Assembly: GCF_027947575.1 (NCBI RefSeq)
Contig: NZ_CP116256.1
Coordinates: forward strand, 124,001-188,000
Origin: Streptomyces rubrogriseus
Lineage (GTDB): Bacteria > Actinomycetota > Actinomycetes > Streptomycetales > Streptomycetaceae
Direction: 5' to 3'
Length of the DNA stretch: 64,000 nt
Numbering within the stretch: position 1 is the first letter of the stretch; the number at the start of each line of letters is the position of its first letter. Positions 7,496-16,119 of the stretch are shown piece by piece. Made by a program: the position numbers and the translations under genes. The notes under the pieces were generated by a model. That model searched no databases, was not told the DNA's origin, and was given only the letters and a program-made list of their open reading frames with translations.

Positions 7496-9580
7496 GTGTA
7501 CGAAATGGTCAAGGGGTCCAACGTCGCCCTGTCGACTCTGAGTGACAGCGTCGGCTCGGTCATCGTGAGCCTGGGCTGGGCCAGTCCGACCGGCGAAGGC
7601 GATGCGGACGTGTCCGTCCTGCTGCTGGGCGGCCAGGGGAAGGTGCGCAGCGACGCCGACTTCTACTTCTACAACAACGCGGTCGCCGCCGACGGCAGTG
7701 TGCAACTCCTGGGCAAGGCTCCCACGGGGGAGGGCAGCGAGGACCGTATCGTCTTCGACCTGACGGCGATCCCGCCGGACGTGGAGCGGGTGGTCGTCGC
7801 GGCCAGCCGGTACGAGGGCGCCCGGTTCGGTGAGCTGGACGACCTTCGGGTGACCTTGGCCGACGGGACCGGCGACGGTCTGCTGCGGTTCGCGATCGAC
7901 GACGCCGGGTCGGTGAGCGCCTTCATCTTCGGCGAGTTGTACCGCCGCGGTGAGGAGTGGAAGTTCCGGGCCGTCGGCCAGGGGTACGACAACGGCCTGG
8001 CCGGGCTGGCGACCGACTTCGGCGTGGACATCGACGACGACGCGTCCGGCGAGGACGAGCAGCCGGACGACGAGGCGGAGGACGTCGCCCGTCCCGCGGC
8101 TGTCACCGAGGAGCAACCGCCCCGCGCCGCGGAGCCGGAATCCGCACCCGCGGCGACGGCCGAGCCGGTGCCGTCCACGCCGTTGGAAGCGGTGCCCGCT
8201 CCCCGGCGGCCGGAGGAGGACGCGCAGCCGAAGAAGACAGCCGCACGTCCGCGCACCGCCAAGAAGAAGGTCACCCTGCCCAAGGTGGTGAAGAAGTCCC
8301 TCGCGGAGAACGACTCCTGGAAGGAGGCGAGGCTCTTCCCGGTGTCCGCGCTCAAGAGCGACCGGGACCGCGAGACACGCGCCACCTCGGTGCTGCTGTC
8401 GGTGATGGCGCAGGTACCGGAGTTCGGCAGGAGGCTCACCGCCGCCTTCGGCGCTCCGGCCGGCCGCATGGAGACCTTCACCGAGGTCTCGTTGCCGCAC
8501 GGCGACACCCCGCGCCGCCCGGACGGCGTCATCCGGGTGGAGCGGGCCGGCAAGTTGTGGACGGCGCTGGTCGAGACCAAGACCAACGGCAACGCACTCA
8601 GGCCCGAACAGGTGCAGGCGTACGCGGACATCGCCGCCAGACGCGGCTACGAGGCCGTCATCACGCTCTCGAACGACGTTGCGCTGGAGGGCAGCCCGCT
8701 CGTCGACGTCAAGATCGACGGCCGGCGCAAGCACAAGGTGGCCCTGTGGCACCTGTCCTGGGCCGAGGTGGCACACCAGGCACAGATGCTGCTGCGGCAC
8801 GAGGGCGTGGGCAACGCCGCACACGCCTGGCTGCTTCAGGAGCTCCTCCACTATCTCCAGCACGAGAACTCCGGCTGCCACGGCTTCCAGAACATGGGCG
8901 CGGCCTGGGTGCCCGTTCGCCGCGGCATCGACGACGAGACCCTGTGCCAGGGCGATCCGCGCCTGCTGGAGGTGGTCGAGAGCTGGGAGCGTCTCGTCAG
9001 GCAGGTCTGCCTGGGACTCGGCGGCGAACTCGGGCACAAGGTGCTCCCCGTGCAGCGCGCCAAGCGCGGAGCCGATCCCGGGGCCCGGCGGGCGGACATG
9101 GCGGACCGCCTGTGCGCGGACGGCAGACTGCACGCCGAACTGCGCATCGAAGGCACCCCGGGCGTACTGGCGATCACCGCCGACCTGCGCACCGGAAAGC
9201 TGCGCACGTCCTTCGACATCCCGGCACCCGAGCAGGGGTACCCCCTGACCTGGTCGAAACGACTCATCAGACGGCTCGCCGAGGCACCGGCCGACCTGCA
9301 CGTGGAAACCCTCGTCGAAGGCGAGGCGGGAGGACCGCGGGGCACTCTGGAGCGGCTGCGCCCGGAGCCCGCGGACATGCTTCCGAAGAACGGAGCCCAG
9401 ATCACCGGCTTCCGGCTCTCCCTCTTCAAGGGCATGGGCAACTCCCGCGGCAAGACGGAGTCGGGCTTCATCCGGAGCGTCGACGACGCCGTGCAGCGGT
9501 TCCACGCCTCCGTCGTCACCTCCCTGGACCGGTCGGCTCCACGACCGACGCCCTCGGCGGAGCGCGCCGCGGCGCCCTGA
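7496..9580 (+). CDS. TerD-domain protein fused to a PD-(D/E)XK nuclease-like domain
   Basis: The protein has about 694 residues. Residues ~1-190 are a TerD stress domain (LGWASPTGEGDADVSVLLLG, DADFYFYNN, FDLTAIPPDVERVVVAAS). An acidic then Ala/Pro/Lys-rich linker follows (~190-280). From ~285 a domain begins with RDRETRATSVLLSVMAQVPEFG and carries RPDG (Asp343) ... VETK (Glu360, Lys362), the PD-(D/E)XK nuclease arrangement; the end of the protein is unassigned. TerD domains bind calcium and appear in Ter phage and chemical defence networks, some of which include nucleases. The GTG at 7496 is preferred because GGGGGG sits five bases upstream; ATG 7505 is an alternative. Confidence 0.85.
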   Translation: MYEMVKGSNVALSTLSDSVGSVIVSLGWASPTGEGDADVSVLLLGGQGKVRSDADFYFYNNAVAADGSVQLLGKAPTGEGSEDRIVFDLTAIPPDVERVVVAASRYEGARFGELDDLRVTLADGTGDGLLRFAIDDAGSVSAFIFGELYRRGEEWKFRAVGQGYDNGLAGLATDFGVDIDDDASGEDEQPDDEAEDVARPAAVTEEQPPRAAEPESAPAATAEPVPSTPLEAVPAPRRPEEDAQPKKTAARPRTAKKKVTLPKVVKKSLAENDSWKEARLFPVSALKSDRDRETRATSVLLSVMAQVPEFGRRLTAAFGAPAGRMETFTEVSLPHGDTPRRPDGVIRVERAGKLWTALVETKTNGNALRPEQVQAYADIAARRGYEAVITLSNDVALEGSPLVDVKIDGRRKHKVALWHLSWAEVAHQAQMLLRHEGVGNAAHAWLLQELLHYLQHENSGCHGFQNMGAAWVPVRRGIDDETLCQGDPRLLEVVESWERLVRQVCLGLGGELGHKVLPVQRAKRGADPGARRADMADRLCADGRLHAELRIEGTPGVLAITADLRTGKLRTSFDIPAPEQGYPLTWSKRLIRRLAEAPADLHVETLVEGEAGGPRGTLERLRPEPADMLPKNGAQITGFRLSLFKGMGNSRGKTESGFIRSVDDAVQRFHASVVTSLDRSAPRPTPSAERAAAP

Positions 9581-9682
9581 TCACCGAACGACGGCGAGGT
9601 GCCCCGGTCGTGCGGACGGCCGGGGCCGACTCGATGCCGGGGGCCACCGGTGGACCCCGGTCCGGTGCGCGATGCTTGCCGT

Positions 9683-10063
9683 ATGTTCGAGACGATCCGG
9701 TGGCGTTGCCACGTACACGCCAGTGACCGTCGCGGGGCCGAGCGCGTAGTCGGCCGGCTGGCGGCGCGGCTGGACAGGGACATCCGGATCGAGACCTACG
9801 AGCGGTACTGGAAGTACCCCGAGCTTGCCGAACTGTGCCTGACGTCGCCCCTCGAGTCGGACGGCCCGGAGGCCGCGCTCCTCGCCGTCCTCCGGAGCGC
9901 GTGGCGGATCGCGACGCCCTGGTCGCTGGGAGCCCCGGGAACGGATGGTGAGTTCGACGGGATCGCCTCGGCGAACACCGGGTCCCGCTTCGCCGTTGCG
10001 GGAGTCGAGTGGATGGAGTTCTACGTCACCTCCGACGGGTCTGACGAGGGAACCTCGGCGTGA
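9683..10063 (+). CDS. Hypothetical protein
   Basis: The 126-residue soluble protein begins MFETIRWRCHVHASD and has no family I recognise. Its alternating hydrophobic and charged pattern, with RVVGRLAARLDRDIRIETYERYWKYPE and a Ser/Gly-rich end, looks like a compact alpha/beta domain. The ATG at 9683 sits six bases after a GATGCT -10-like hexamer, so the transcript may be leaderless; the open frame extends upstream to 9599. It lies 102 bp after the TerD-nuclease gene on the same strand and might serve with it, but nothing in the sequence shows this. Confidence 0.6.
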   Translation: MFETIRWRCHVHASDRRGAERVVGRLAARLDRDIRIETYERYWKYPELAELCLTSPLESDGPEAALLAVLRSAWRIATPWSLGAPGTDGEFDGIASANTGSRFAVAGVEWMEFYVTSDGSDEGTSA

Positions 10064-10124
10064 GCGCGTTCGTCTCCACCCACGACAGCGACAGCGACAT
10101 CCGTACCCGTCGGAGGAGACGCCC

Positions 10125-10637
10125 ATGGCCATGGTCGGCCTGTTCTGGATCACTGAGGGGTGTGTGTACCTGGGGGCGAAGCCCGTCGGTGCGGGGCCCG
10201 GTGTGCGGCTGACCGAGGGCGGGGTGGAGATCCTGGGGGACGGGCAGGGCGGCCGGTCCTGGGGGTGGGACGAGGTGCGGGGGCTGGACGTGCGCGACGT
10301 GGCCGTGCGGTCGGCCGGGCGGCGGCTGGCGTCCATGGCGTTCGACTCGGTCGTCGTGCTGTTCACAGGCGACGGCGAACAGCCGCCGCTGTTCACGGTG
10401 TGCGTGGAGACGGAGGGGGACGGCACGGTCGAGGCGAGCGTTCTGGCCGCCGTCACCGGTGGTATCCACACGCCCGACGAGTACGAACTCTCCCGTTCCC
10501 TTCTTGCCCGCCTCGCCGACGGCACCACCACCGTCGGGGAGCTGGTCGGCTGGCGCCGGGACGAGCCCGAGGACGTCGCCCCCACCAAGGACCAGCGTCT
10601 GGCGCTGCTGCGGGAGTGGACGGCGGCCTCCGTCTGA
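10125..10637 (+). CDS. Conserved-looking hypothetical protein
   Basis: The 170-residue protein begins MAMVGLFWITEGCVYLGA; a GGAGGAG ribosome binding site at 10111-10117 fixes this start although the frame is open further upstream. It has no signal peptide or membrane span. The first half is beta-rich with a PH-like look (VRLTEGGVEILGDG ... WDEVRGLDVRDVAV), and the C-terminus is helical (DQRLALLREWTAA). I do not recognise a family with certainty. The gene is followed by the regulated promoter of the DUF1023 hydrolase. Confidence 0.65.
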   Translation: MAMVGLFWITEGCVYLGAKPVGAGPGVRLTEGGVEILGDGQGGRSWGWDEVRGLDVRDVAVRSAGRRLASMAFDSVVVLFTGDGEQPPLFTVCVETEGDGTVEASVLAAVTGGIHTPDEYELSRSLLARLADGTTTVGELVGWRRDEPEDVAPTKDQRLALLREWTAASV

Positions 10638-10680
10638 GGGACGGGTCGGTCGCCGACGCGGCCGACCTGCTCGTAGCCGA

Positions 10681-10725
10681 CCCCCTACCGGGGTATCACT
10701 CCCGGCTTGGCTCTCCGGAGTGACG
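10681..10725 (+). promoter_or_regulatory. Regulon-type promoter motif before the DUF1023 hydrolase
   Basis: CCCCCTACCGGGGTATCAC (10681-10699) is followed by TTGGCTC, CCGG and TGACG at the same relative spacing as upstream of the ABC transporter (15149-15194). The core CTACCGGGGTAT is a near-perfect palindrome. The likely binder is the NarL-type regulator at 14404. Confidence 0.6.
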
Positions 10726-10792
10726 TCCCGGCCCGTAGCTGCTTCCTACCTTCCCTTCGTCAGCGTCACGACGAGACGGAGGAGGCGGACGG

Positions 10793-11770
10793 ATGGGTCG
10801 CTTCAGGAGGGTCCTGACCACCGCCGTACTGACCACGCTGCTGGTCGGCGGCACGGCCGGCTGGGCGTCGGCGAGCAGTGAGAGCGCGCCCGGCGGCCCG
10901 CTCCCCGGTACCGCCGCCTGGCTGGCGGACGACTCCCTGGGCAGGAAACTGCCGGACCCCGCCACGGCCACCCCGGCCGAGGTGGCCGCGTTCTTCGCCG
11001 GGCTGAGCGGCGCCCAGCGGCACAGACTCGCCGAGGACCATCCCGCCGTGGTGGGCAACCTCGACGGCGTCCCGGTGCACCTCCGTTACGAGGCCAACGC
11101 GCCCGCGGGGGACCGGGTGCTGGCGTACGACCCGCGCGGGCGCGGGACGATCGCGCGGGTCGCGGGCGACCTGGAGAACGCAGCCCACGTCTCGGTGATC
11201 GTCCCGGGCTCGGACATCGACGCCGGGACCTTCGACCGTACGGCGCGGCGGGCCGCCGACCTCCAGGCGGCGGCGGGCGACGACACGGCCGTCATCGCCT
11301 GGGCCGGGTACACGACGCCCTCCGGCATCGGACTCGACCTGGCGACGGGCCGGCTCGCCGAGGCGGGTGCCGAGCGGTTGGTCCGTCTCACCGAGGGGCT
11401 GGACGCGGCCGGTCTTCCCGATCCCTCCCTCTTCTGCCACAGCTACGGCTCGGTGGTCTGCGGCCTCGCCGCCGACGACACCGACGCCCGGGACATCGTC
11501 GTCATGGGCTCGCCCGGCATGCGCGCCGACGACGTCGGCGACCTCGGCACCGGCGCCCACGTCTGGGCGGCGAAGTCCCCGGACGACTGGATCGACCGCG
11601 TCCCCAACGTCGAGTTCCTGGGCCTCGGCCACGGCGTCGACCCCACCTCGCCCGGCTTCGGCGCGACCGTCCTGCCCGCCGACGACGTCCCGGCGCACGA
11701 CGAGTACTTCGCGCCCGGCACCTCCACCCTGGCCGCGTTCGCGGCGATCGCGGACGGAGAGCGCTCATGA
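10793..11770 (+). CDS. Secreted alpha/beta hydrolase, DUF1023 family
   Basis: The 325-residue protein has a signal peptide (MGRFRRVLTTAVLTTLLVGG, cleavage after ASA near residue 26) and the DUF1023 hydrolase fold: VSVIVPGSDID, and the nucleophile elbow CHSYGS with Ser at about residue 217. A C-terminal His (HDEYF) is a candidate catalytic base. It should act outside the cell on an ester or amide; the substrate is unknown. A GGAGGAGG site precedes the ATG. It overlaps the acyltransferase gene by ATGA, and its promoter motif is shared with the ABC transporter at 15268. Confidence 0.88.
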   Translation: MGRFRRVLTTAVLTTLLVGGTAGWASASSESAPGGPLPGTAAWLADDSLGRKLPDPATATPAEVAAFFAGLSGAQRHRLAEDHPAVVGNLDGVPVHLRYEANAPAGDRVLAYDPRGRGTIARVAGDLENAAHVSVIVPGSDIDAGTFDRTARRAADLQAAAGDDTAVIAWAGYTTPSGIGLDLATGRLAEAGAERLVRLTEGLDAAGLPDPSLFCHSYGSVVCGLAADDTDARDIVVMGSPGMRADDVGDLGTGAHVWAAKSPDDWIDRVPNVEFLGLGHGVDPTSPGFGATVLPADDVPAHDEYFAPGTSTLAAFAAIADGERS

Positions 11771-12981
11771 GGGGGCTGCTCGCCAGGCTCGCCCGGCTCG
11801 GCGCCCGGGTCGACGAGCGGACCCCGGCCCACCGCGACCGCGCCGTCGACGGCCTGCGCGCGCTGGCGCTGCTGGCCGTGCCCACCGGTCACTGGCTGGT
11901 CGGCGGGTTCACCCTCGACGGCGGCGGCGGACTGCACAACGCCAGCCCGCTGGCCACGTTCGGCGCCCTCGCCCCGGCGAGCTGGGTCCTCCAGATGCTG
12001 GGCATCTTCTTCCTCGTCGGCGGCTACTCCTCGTTCCTCTCCTACCGGCGTCGCAAGGGGTCGGCCCGGGAGTGGACGGTCGGGCGGCTCAGGCGGCTGG
12101 GGCGGCCGGTCCTCGGTGTCACGGCCGTGTGGGCGCTGCTCCTTCCTCTCCTGCACTACGGCCTCGGTGTGCCGGGCGACACCCTGCACACCGCCGCCAC
12201 GCTGGTCGTCCAGCCGTTGTGGTTCGTCGGCGTCTACGCCGTGATCACGGCCCTCACGCCGTACTGCGTCCGCGCGTCCGAACGCCTGGGCGCCCGGGCC
12301 GCGGTGCCGTTGATCGGGTCCGTCGCGGTGGTTGACTTCCTGCGGTACGGGCCCTTCGCGGACGCGATGCCGTCCTGGCTGAGTCTGCTCAACCTGCTGC
12401 CGGGCTGGATGTTCGCCTACCAGCTCGGAGTGTCCTGGGCGGACGGGCGGATCGGCAGACGCGGGGCGTGGCTGCTGCTGGCCGGCGGTGCCGCGCTGTT
12501 CGCCACGCTGCTGCTGGCCTTCCACTACCCGATGTCGATGGTGGGCGTCCCCGGTGAGGCCCGGACCAACTCCCACCCGCCGTCCCTGCTGGTCCTCGCG
12601 CTCGCCGCCGCCCAGTCCGGCGCGGCGATCCTGCTGCGCGACCGGCTGGCCCGGCTGCTGCGGCGGCCCGCCCTGTGGGCGCCGGTGGTGATCGTCAACC
12701 TGTCGGCGATGACGATCCTGTGCTGGCACCAGACGGCGATGCTCGCCGCCGCCGTCCCCGGCTCGTACCTCGGTGAGATCCCCGGGCTGACCGCCGCACC
12801 CGACACGGGCGGCTGGGTCCTGGCCCGGCCGGCCTGGATGCCGCTCTTCGCGGGGCTGCTCGTGGCGATCGCGAGGTTCGCCCGCCCGCTGGAGTCCCCG
12901 TGGGACCGCACCGGCACGGCCCGGCGTGCGGCGGCGGCGGTGCTGGCGGCGGGCTTCGGCTACTTCGCGCTGGCGGCGTGA
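11767..12981 (+). CDS. Membrane acyltransferase (acyltransferase 3 type)
   Basis: The 404-residue integral membrane protein has about ten hydrophobic spans and the N-terminal acyltransferase-3 pattern, RDRAVDGLRALALLAVPTGHW, whose His is the likely catalytic residue. Later spans (ILCWHQTAML) match the family. Such enzymes O-acylate sugars or lipids at the membrane. It overlaps the DUF1023 gene by four bases, so acylation and hydrolysis may act on the same surface molecule; that link is inferred. Confidence 0.85.
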   Translation: MRGLLARLARLGARVDERTPAHRDRAVDGLRALALLAVPTGHWLVGGFTLDGGGGLHNASPLATFGALAPASWVLQMLGIFFLVGGYSSFLSYRRRKGSAREWTVGRLRRLGRPVLGVTAVWALLLPLLHYGLGVPGDTLHTAATLVVQPLWFVGVYAVITALTPYCVRASERLGARAAVPLIGSVAVVDFLRYGPFADAMPSWLSLLNLLPGWMFAYQLGVSWADGRIGRRGAWLLLAGGAALFATLLLAFHYPMSMVGVPGEARTNSHPPSLLVLALAAAQSGAAILLRDRLARLLRRPALWAPVVIVNLSAMTILCWHQTAMLAAAVPGSYLGEIPGLTAAPDTGGWVLARPAWMPLFAGLLVAIARFARPLESPWDRTGTARRAAAAVLAAGFGYFALAA

Positions 12982-13025
12982 GCCGGCGACTCCCAGCGCC
13001 CCCAACCGACCAGCCCCCAACCGAC

Positions 13026-13080
13026 CACACCGTCCCCGGCCACACCGTCCCCGCCCACACCGTCCCCGGCCGCACCGTCA
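13026..13080 (+). repeat. 15-bp tandem repeat
   Basis: CACACCGTCCCCGGC (13026-13040) is repeated with one change at 13041-13055, exactly at 13056-13070, and partly at 13071. A CCCCCAACCGACC direct repeat precedes it. It lies in the 184-bp gap before the histidine kinase; no function is evident. Confidence 0.7.
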
Positions 13081-13165
13081 AGGAGCCCCTCATGCCCCCG
13101 CCCCGCGAATCCGCCGCCCCTCCGGACGCCGTCGCGGCGCAGACCGGGCGCCTAGGCTGGTGCCC

Positions 13166-14407
13166 ATGATCCCAGTGGAGGCGGAACGCCCGCGCGCGCT
13201 GCTCGCGGGGGCGTCGCGGCGGTGGGTGCGGCTGCTGCCGTGGGCCGTGGCGTTCGTGCTGTGCGTCGCCCTGCTGCCCACCACCATCGTGGTCCTCACC
13301 GCCGACTACGGGCTGAACGGCGCCCTCGCGAGCGCGCTGGCCGTCGCCCAGGCCGCCCCGCTGCTGCTCGCCGTCGTACGGCCGTTGCAGGCCTGGTACG
13401 TGGTCTTCGCCGCGGACGTGGCCGGTGCGCTCGCCCTGCTCACCGTCGACTTCCAGGAGCGGCTGCTGTGGCCGTTCCCGCCCATGGAGATCGTCGGGTA
13501 CATCGGCCTCTGCCTCGCCCTGGGCCTGCGCGAGCGGCGCCGGACGCTGCTGCTGGTGTGGCTGGCGACGGCGGGCGCCAACGTCGGCCTGGGGTTCGTC
13601 GCCCCCCACGGCACCGGCGCCAAGGACCTGTTGCTCACCATCCTCGGGGGCGTCGCACTCCTGCTGGGCGGCGCGCTGCGCGAGCGGTACGAGGTGCAGC
13701 GCAGGCTGGCCGAGCAGGAGACGATCAGCGAGGCCGAGCGGGGCCGGCGCACGCTGCTGGAGGAACGCGCCCGCATCGCACGCGAGCTGCACGACGTGGT
13801 GGCGCACCACATGTCCGTCATCACGGTGCAGGCGGACACCGCGGAGTACCGCCTCGCGGCGCTGCCGCCGGACGTGCGGGAGGAGTTCACGTCCATCGCG
13901 GCGACCGCGCGGGAGTCGCTCGGCGAGATGCGGCGCCTTCTCGGCGTGCTGCGCAACGAGGAGGCGCACGGCGAACTCGTGCCCCAGCCGGGCCTCGCGC
14001 AGATCGGGCAGCTGGTGGAGGCGACGGCGCGGACGGTCGGGCCGGTGGAGTTCACCCCCTGCGACGCCGAGGTGCCGGAGGCGGTGGGCCTCTCGGCGTA
14101 CCGGATCGTCCAGGAGGCCCTCGCCAACGTCGTACGGCACGCGCCGGGAGCGGCGACGCACGTGTCGCTGACGGTCGCGCGGCCCGCCGACGGGCAGGGC
14201 GCCGAGCGGCTCATCGTCCTGGTCGTCAACGACCCGCCGCCCGAGCCGCCCGCCGGGCCGCTCGAAGTGGGCGGCACCGGGCACGGACTGGTCGGCATGC
14301 GCGAGCGGGTAAGGCTCGTCGGCGGCACCCTCGACGTGGGGCCGCTGCCGGACGGCGGCTTCCGGGTCGCCGCACAACTTCCCCTGACGGAAGAGGAGAT
14401 CACGTGA
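13166..14407 (+). CDS. Sensor histidine kinase, NarL-partner (HisKA_3) type
   Basis: The 413-residue kinase has an N-terminal block of five or six membrane spans (residues ~20-155), a dimerisation helix with the phospho-acceptor in RELHDVVAHHMSVI (His ~209), and an HATPase domain (QEALANVVRHAPG ... GHGLVGMRERVRLVGG). It has no large extracellular loop, so it probably senses a membrane signal. The ATG at 13166 follows a TAGGCT -10 hexamer by seven bases, indicating a leaderless mRNA. Its stop overlaps the response regulator start by GTGA. Confidence 0.93.
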   Translation: MIPVEAERPRALLAGASRRWVRLLPWAVAFVLCVALLPTTIVVLTADYGLNGALASALAVAQAAPLLLAVVRPLQAWYVVFAADVAGALALLTVDFQERLLWPFPPMEIVGYIGLCLALGLRERRRTLLLVWLATAGANVGLGFVAPHGTGAKDLLLTILGGVALLLGGALRERYEVQRRLAEQETISEAERGRRTLLEERARIARELHDVVAHHMSVITVQADTAEYRLAALPPDVREEFTSIAATARESLGEMRRLLGVLRNEEAHGELVPQPGLAQIGQLVEATARTVGPVEFTPCDAEVPEAVGLSAYRIVQEALANVVRHAPGAATHVSLTVARPADGQGAERLIVLVVNDPPPEPPAGPLEVGGTGHGLVGMRERVRLVGGTLDVGPLPDGGFRVAAQLPLTEEEIT

Positions 14408-15078
14408 CGACGCGCGTCATCATCGTCGACGACCAGGCCATGGTGCGGGCCGGCTTCGCCGCGCTGCTGGCCGCCCAGAGCGACATCGACGTGGTGGGCG
14501 AGGCCCCCGACGGCGCGCAGGGCGTCGAGCTGAGCCGGCGTACGCATCCGGACGTCGTCCTCATGGACGTGCGGATGCCCGAGATGGACGGGCTGGAGGC
14601 CGCGCGCCGGCTGCTGTCGCCGCCGCCGGGGGTGACCCACCGGCCGCGGGTGCTGATGCTCACCACGTTCGACGTCGACGACTACGTGTACGAGGCGCTG
14701 CGGGCGGGCGCCAGCGGCTTCCTGCTGAAGGACGCGCCGCCGGCCGACCTCATCGCGGCGGTCCGCGTCGTGGCCTCGGGCGACGCGCTGCTCGCCCCGT
14801 CCGTCACCCGCCGCCTCATCGCGGACTTCGCCCAGCAGCGCCCCGCGTCACGGGGCAAACCCGCGCTGCGGCTCAAGGGGCTGACGGAACGTGAGACCGA
14901 GGTCCTCACCCTGGTCGCCCGCGGCCAGTCGAACACGGAGATCGCCCGGACCCTGGTGCTGGCCGAGCAGACGGTCAAGACCCACGTCAGCCGCGTCCTC
15001 ACCAAGCTCGACCTGCGCGACCGCGCGCAGGCGGTGGTCTTCGCGTACGAGTCGGGGCTGGTGGCCCCGGGAGAGTAG
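14404..15078 (+). CDS. NarL/LuxR-family response regulator
   Basis: The 224-residue regulator has a receiver domain (IIVDDQAMVRAGF, phosphorylated Asp55 in LMDVRMPEMDG, LTTF, LLKDA) and a C-terminal LuxR helix-turn-helix (LTERETEVLTLVARGQSNTEIA ... VKTHVSRVLTKL). The GTG start overlaps the kinase stop. The ABC operon directly downstream and the hydrolase operon at 10793 share a palindromic promoter motif, which this protein probably binds. The arrangement resembles two-component systems that switch on an adjacent exporter under envelope stress. Confidence 0.95.
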   Translation: MTTRVIIVDDQAMVRAGFAALLAAQSDIDVVGEAPDGAQGVELSRRTHPDVVLMDVRMPEMDGLEAARRLLSPPPGVTHRPRVLMLTTFDVDDYVYEALRAGASGFLLKDAPPADLIAAVRVVASGDALLAPSVTRRLIADFAQQRPASRGKPALRLKGLTERETEVLTLVARGQSNTEIARTLVLAEQTVKTHVSRVLTKLDLRDRAQAVVFAYESGLVAPGE

Positions 15079-15148
15079 TCCCGCCCGTCCCGCCCGGCCG
15101 GTCGCACCGACGACCCGCCCGTCCACGGTGCCCCGCCTCCCTCCTTCG

Positions 15149-15194
15149 CCCCCTACCGGGGTAGCACCTCCACATTGGCTCCCCGGTATGACGC
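15149..15194 (+). promoter_or_regulatory. Regulon-type promoter motif before the ABC transporter
   Basis: CCCCCTACCGGGGTAGCAC (15149-15167) contains the perfect palindrome CTACC-GG-GGTAG, followed by TTGGCTC, CCCGG and TGACG. It matches the block at 10681 nearly base for base and lies about 100 bp before the start codon. Confidence 0.65.
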
Positions 15195-15267
15195 CCGGCG
15201 CCGAGCCGTCCCCGCACTCTTCACCTCGTCACAGAGACGCACGAAGCACGGACGAGGAGACGGCACC

Positions 15268-16119
15268 ATGAGGCTACGCAAGGGCAACCGGCAGAAGGCG
15301 GACGACCGGGCGAGGGCGGACCACCGCGACCACCGCCCCGAGGCGCCCGCCGCCACGCCCGGGCTCGCCGTCGAGCTGCGCGGGGTCCGGCGGCGGTACG
15401 GCCGCGGCACGGGCACCGTGCACGCCCTCGCGGGCATCGACCTCGCCCTGCCGCGCGGCACCTTCACCGCCGTCATGGGCCCCTCCGGGTCCGGCAAGTC
15501 CACCTTCCTCCAGTGCGCCGCCGGGCTCGACCGGCCGTCGGCCGGATCGGTGCGACTCGGCGGTACGGAGATCACCGGCATGAACGAGAACGAGCTGACC
15601 GAACTGCGCCGCAGCCGCCTCGGCTTCGTCTTCCAGGCGTTCAACCTGCTGCCGTCGCTGACCGTGGAGCAGAACGTCCTGCTGCCCATGCGCCTGGCCG
15701 GGCAGCGCCAGGACCACCGCCGGGCGGCCGACGTACTCGCGCAGGTCGGGCTCGCCGACAAGGCGCGGCGCCGGCCCGGCGAGCTGTCCGGCGGCCAGCA
15801 GCAGCGGGTGGCCGTCGCCCGCGCCCTGGTCACCACCCCCGACGTGATCTTCGCCGACGAGCCCACCGGCGCCCTCGACACCGGCACCGCGGCCGAGGTC
15901 CTCGGACTGCTCCGGCAGGCGGTGGACAGCCTCGGCGCCACCGTCGTCATGGTCACCCACGACCCGGCCGCGGCCGCCTGGGCCGACCGCGTGCTGTTCC
16001 TCGCCGACGGGGCCTTCGCCGACCACCTGGAGCGGGGTTCGGCGGAGCAGATCGCGGCGCGGATGACCGCGCTCACCGGCCGGGCGCGGGCGACGGCCGC
16101 GGCGGGGGTGGCGGCATGA
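15268..16119 (+). CDS. ABC transporter ATPase (LolD/MacB type)
   Basis: The 284-residue ATPase carries Walker [10 protein letters not shown], the Q-loop [16 protein letters not shown], the signature [15 protein letters not shown], Walker [13 protein letters not shown] and the H-loop VTHD. A basic N-terminal extension of ~35 residues is unusual but open; the ATG at 15268 follows GAGGAGACGG. It overlaps the FtsX-type permease by ATGA. Such pairs act as mechanical transporters or exporters of peptides and lipids rather than importers. The upstream palindrome and the adjacent two-component system suggest inducible expression. Confidence 0.95.
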   Translation: MRLRKGNRQKADDRARADHRDHRPEAPAATPGLAVELRGVRRRYGRGTGTVHALAGIDLALPRGTFTAVMGPSGSGKSTFLQCAAGLDRPSAGSVRLGGTEITGMNENELTELRRSRLGFVFQAFNLLPSLTVEQNVLLPMRLAGQRQDHRRAADVLAQVGLADKARRRPGELSGGQQQRVAVARALVTTPDVIFADEPTGALDTGTAAEVLGLLRQAVDSLGATVVMVTHDPAAAAWADRVLFLADGAFADHLERGSAEQIAARMTALTGRARATAAAGVAA

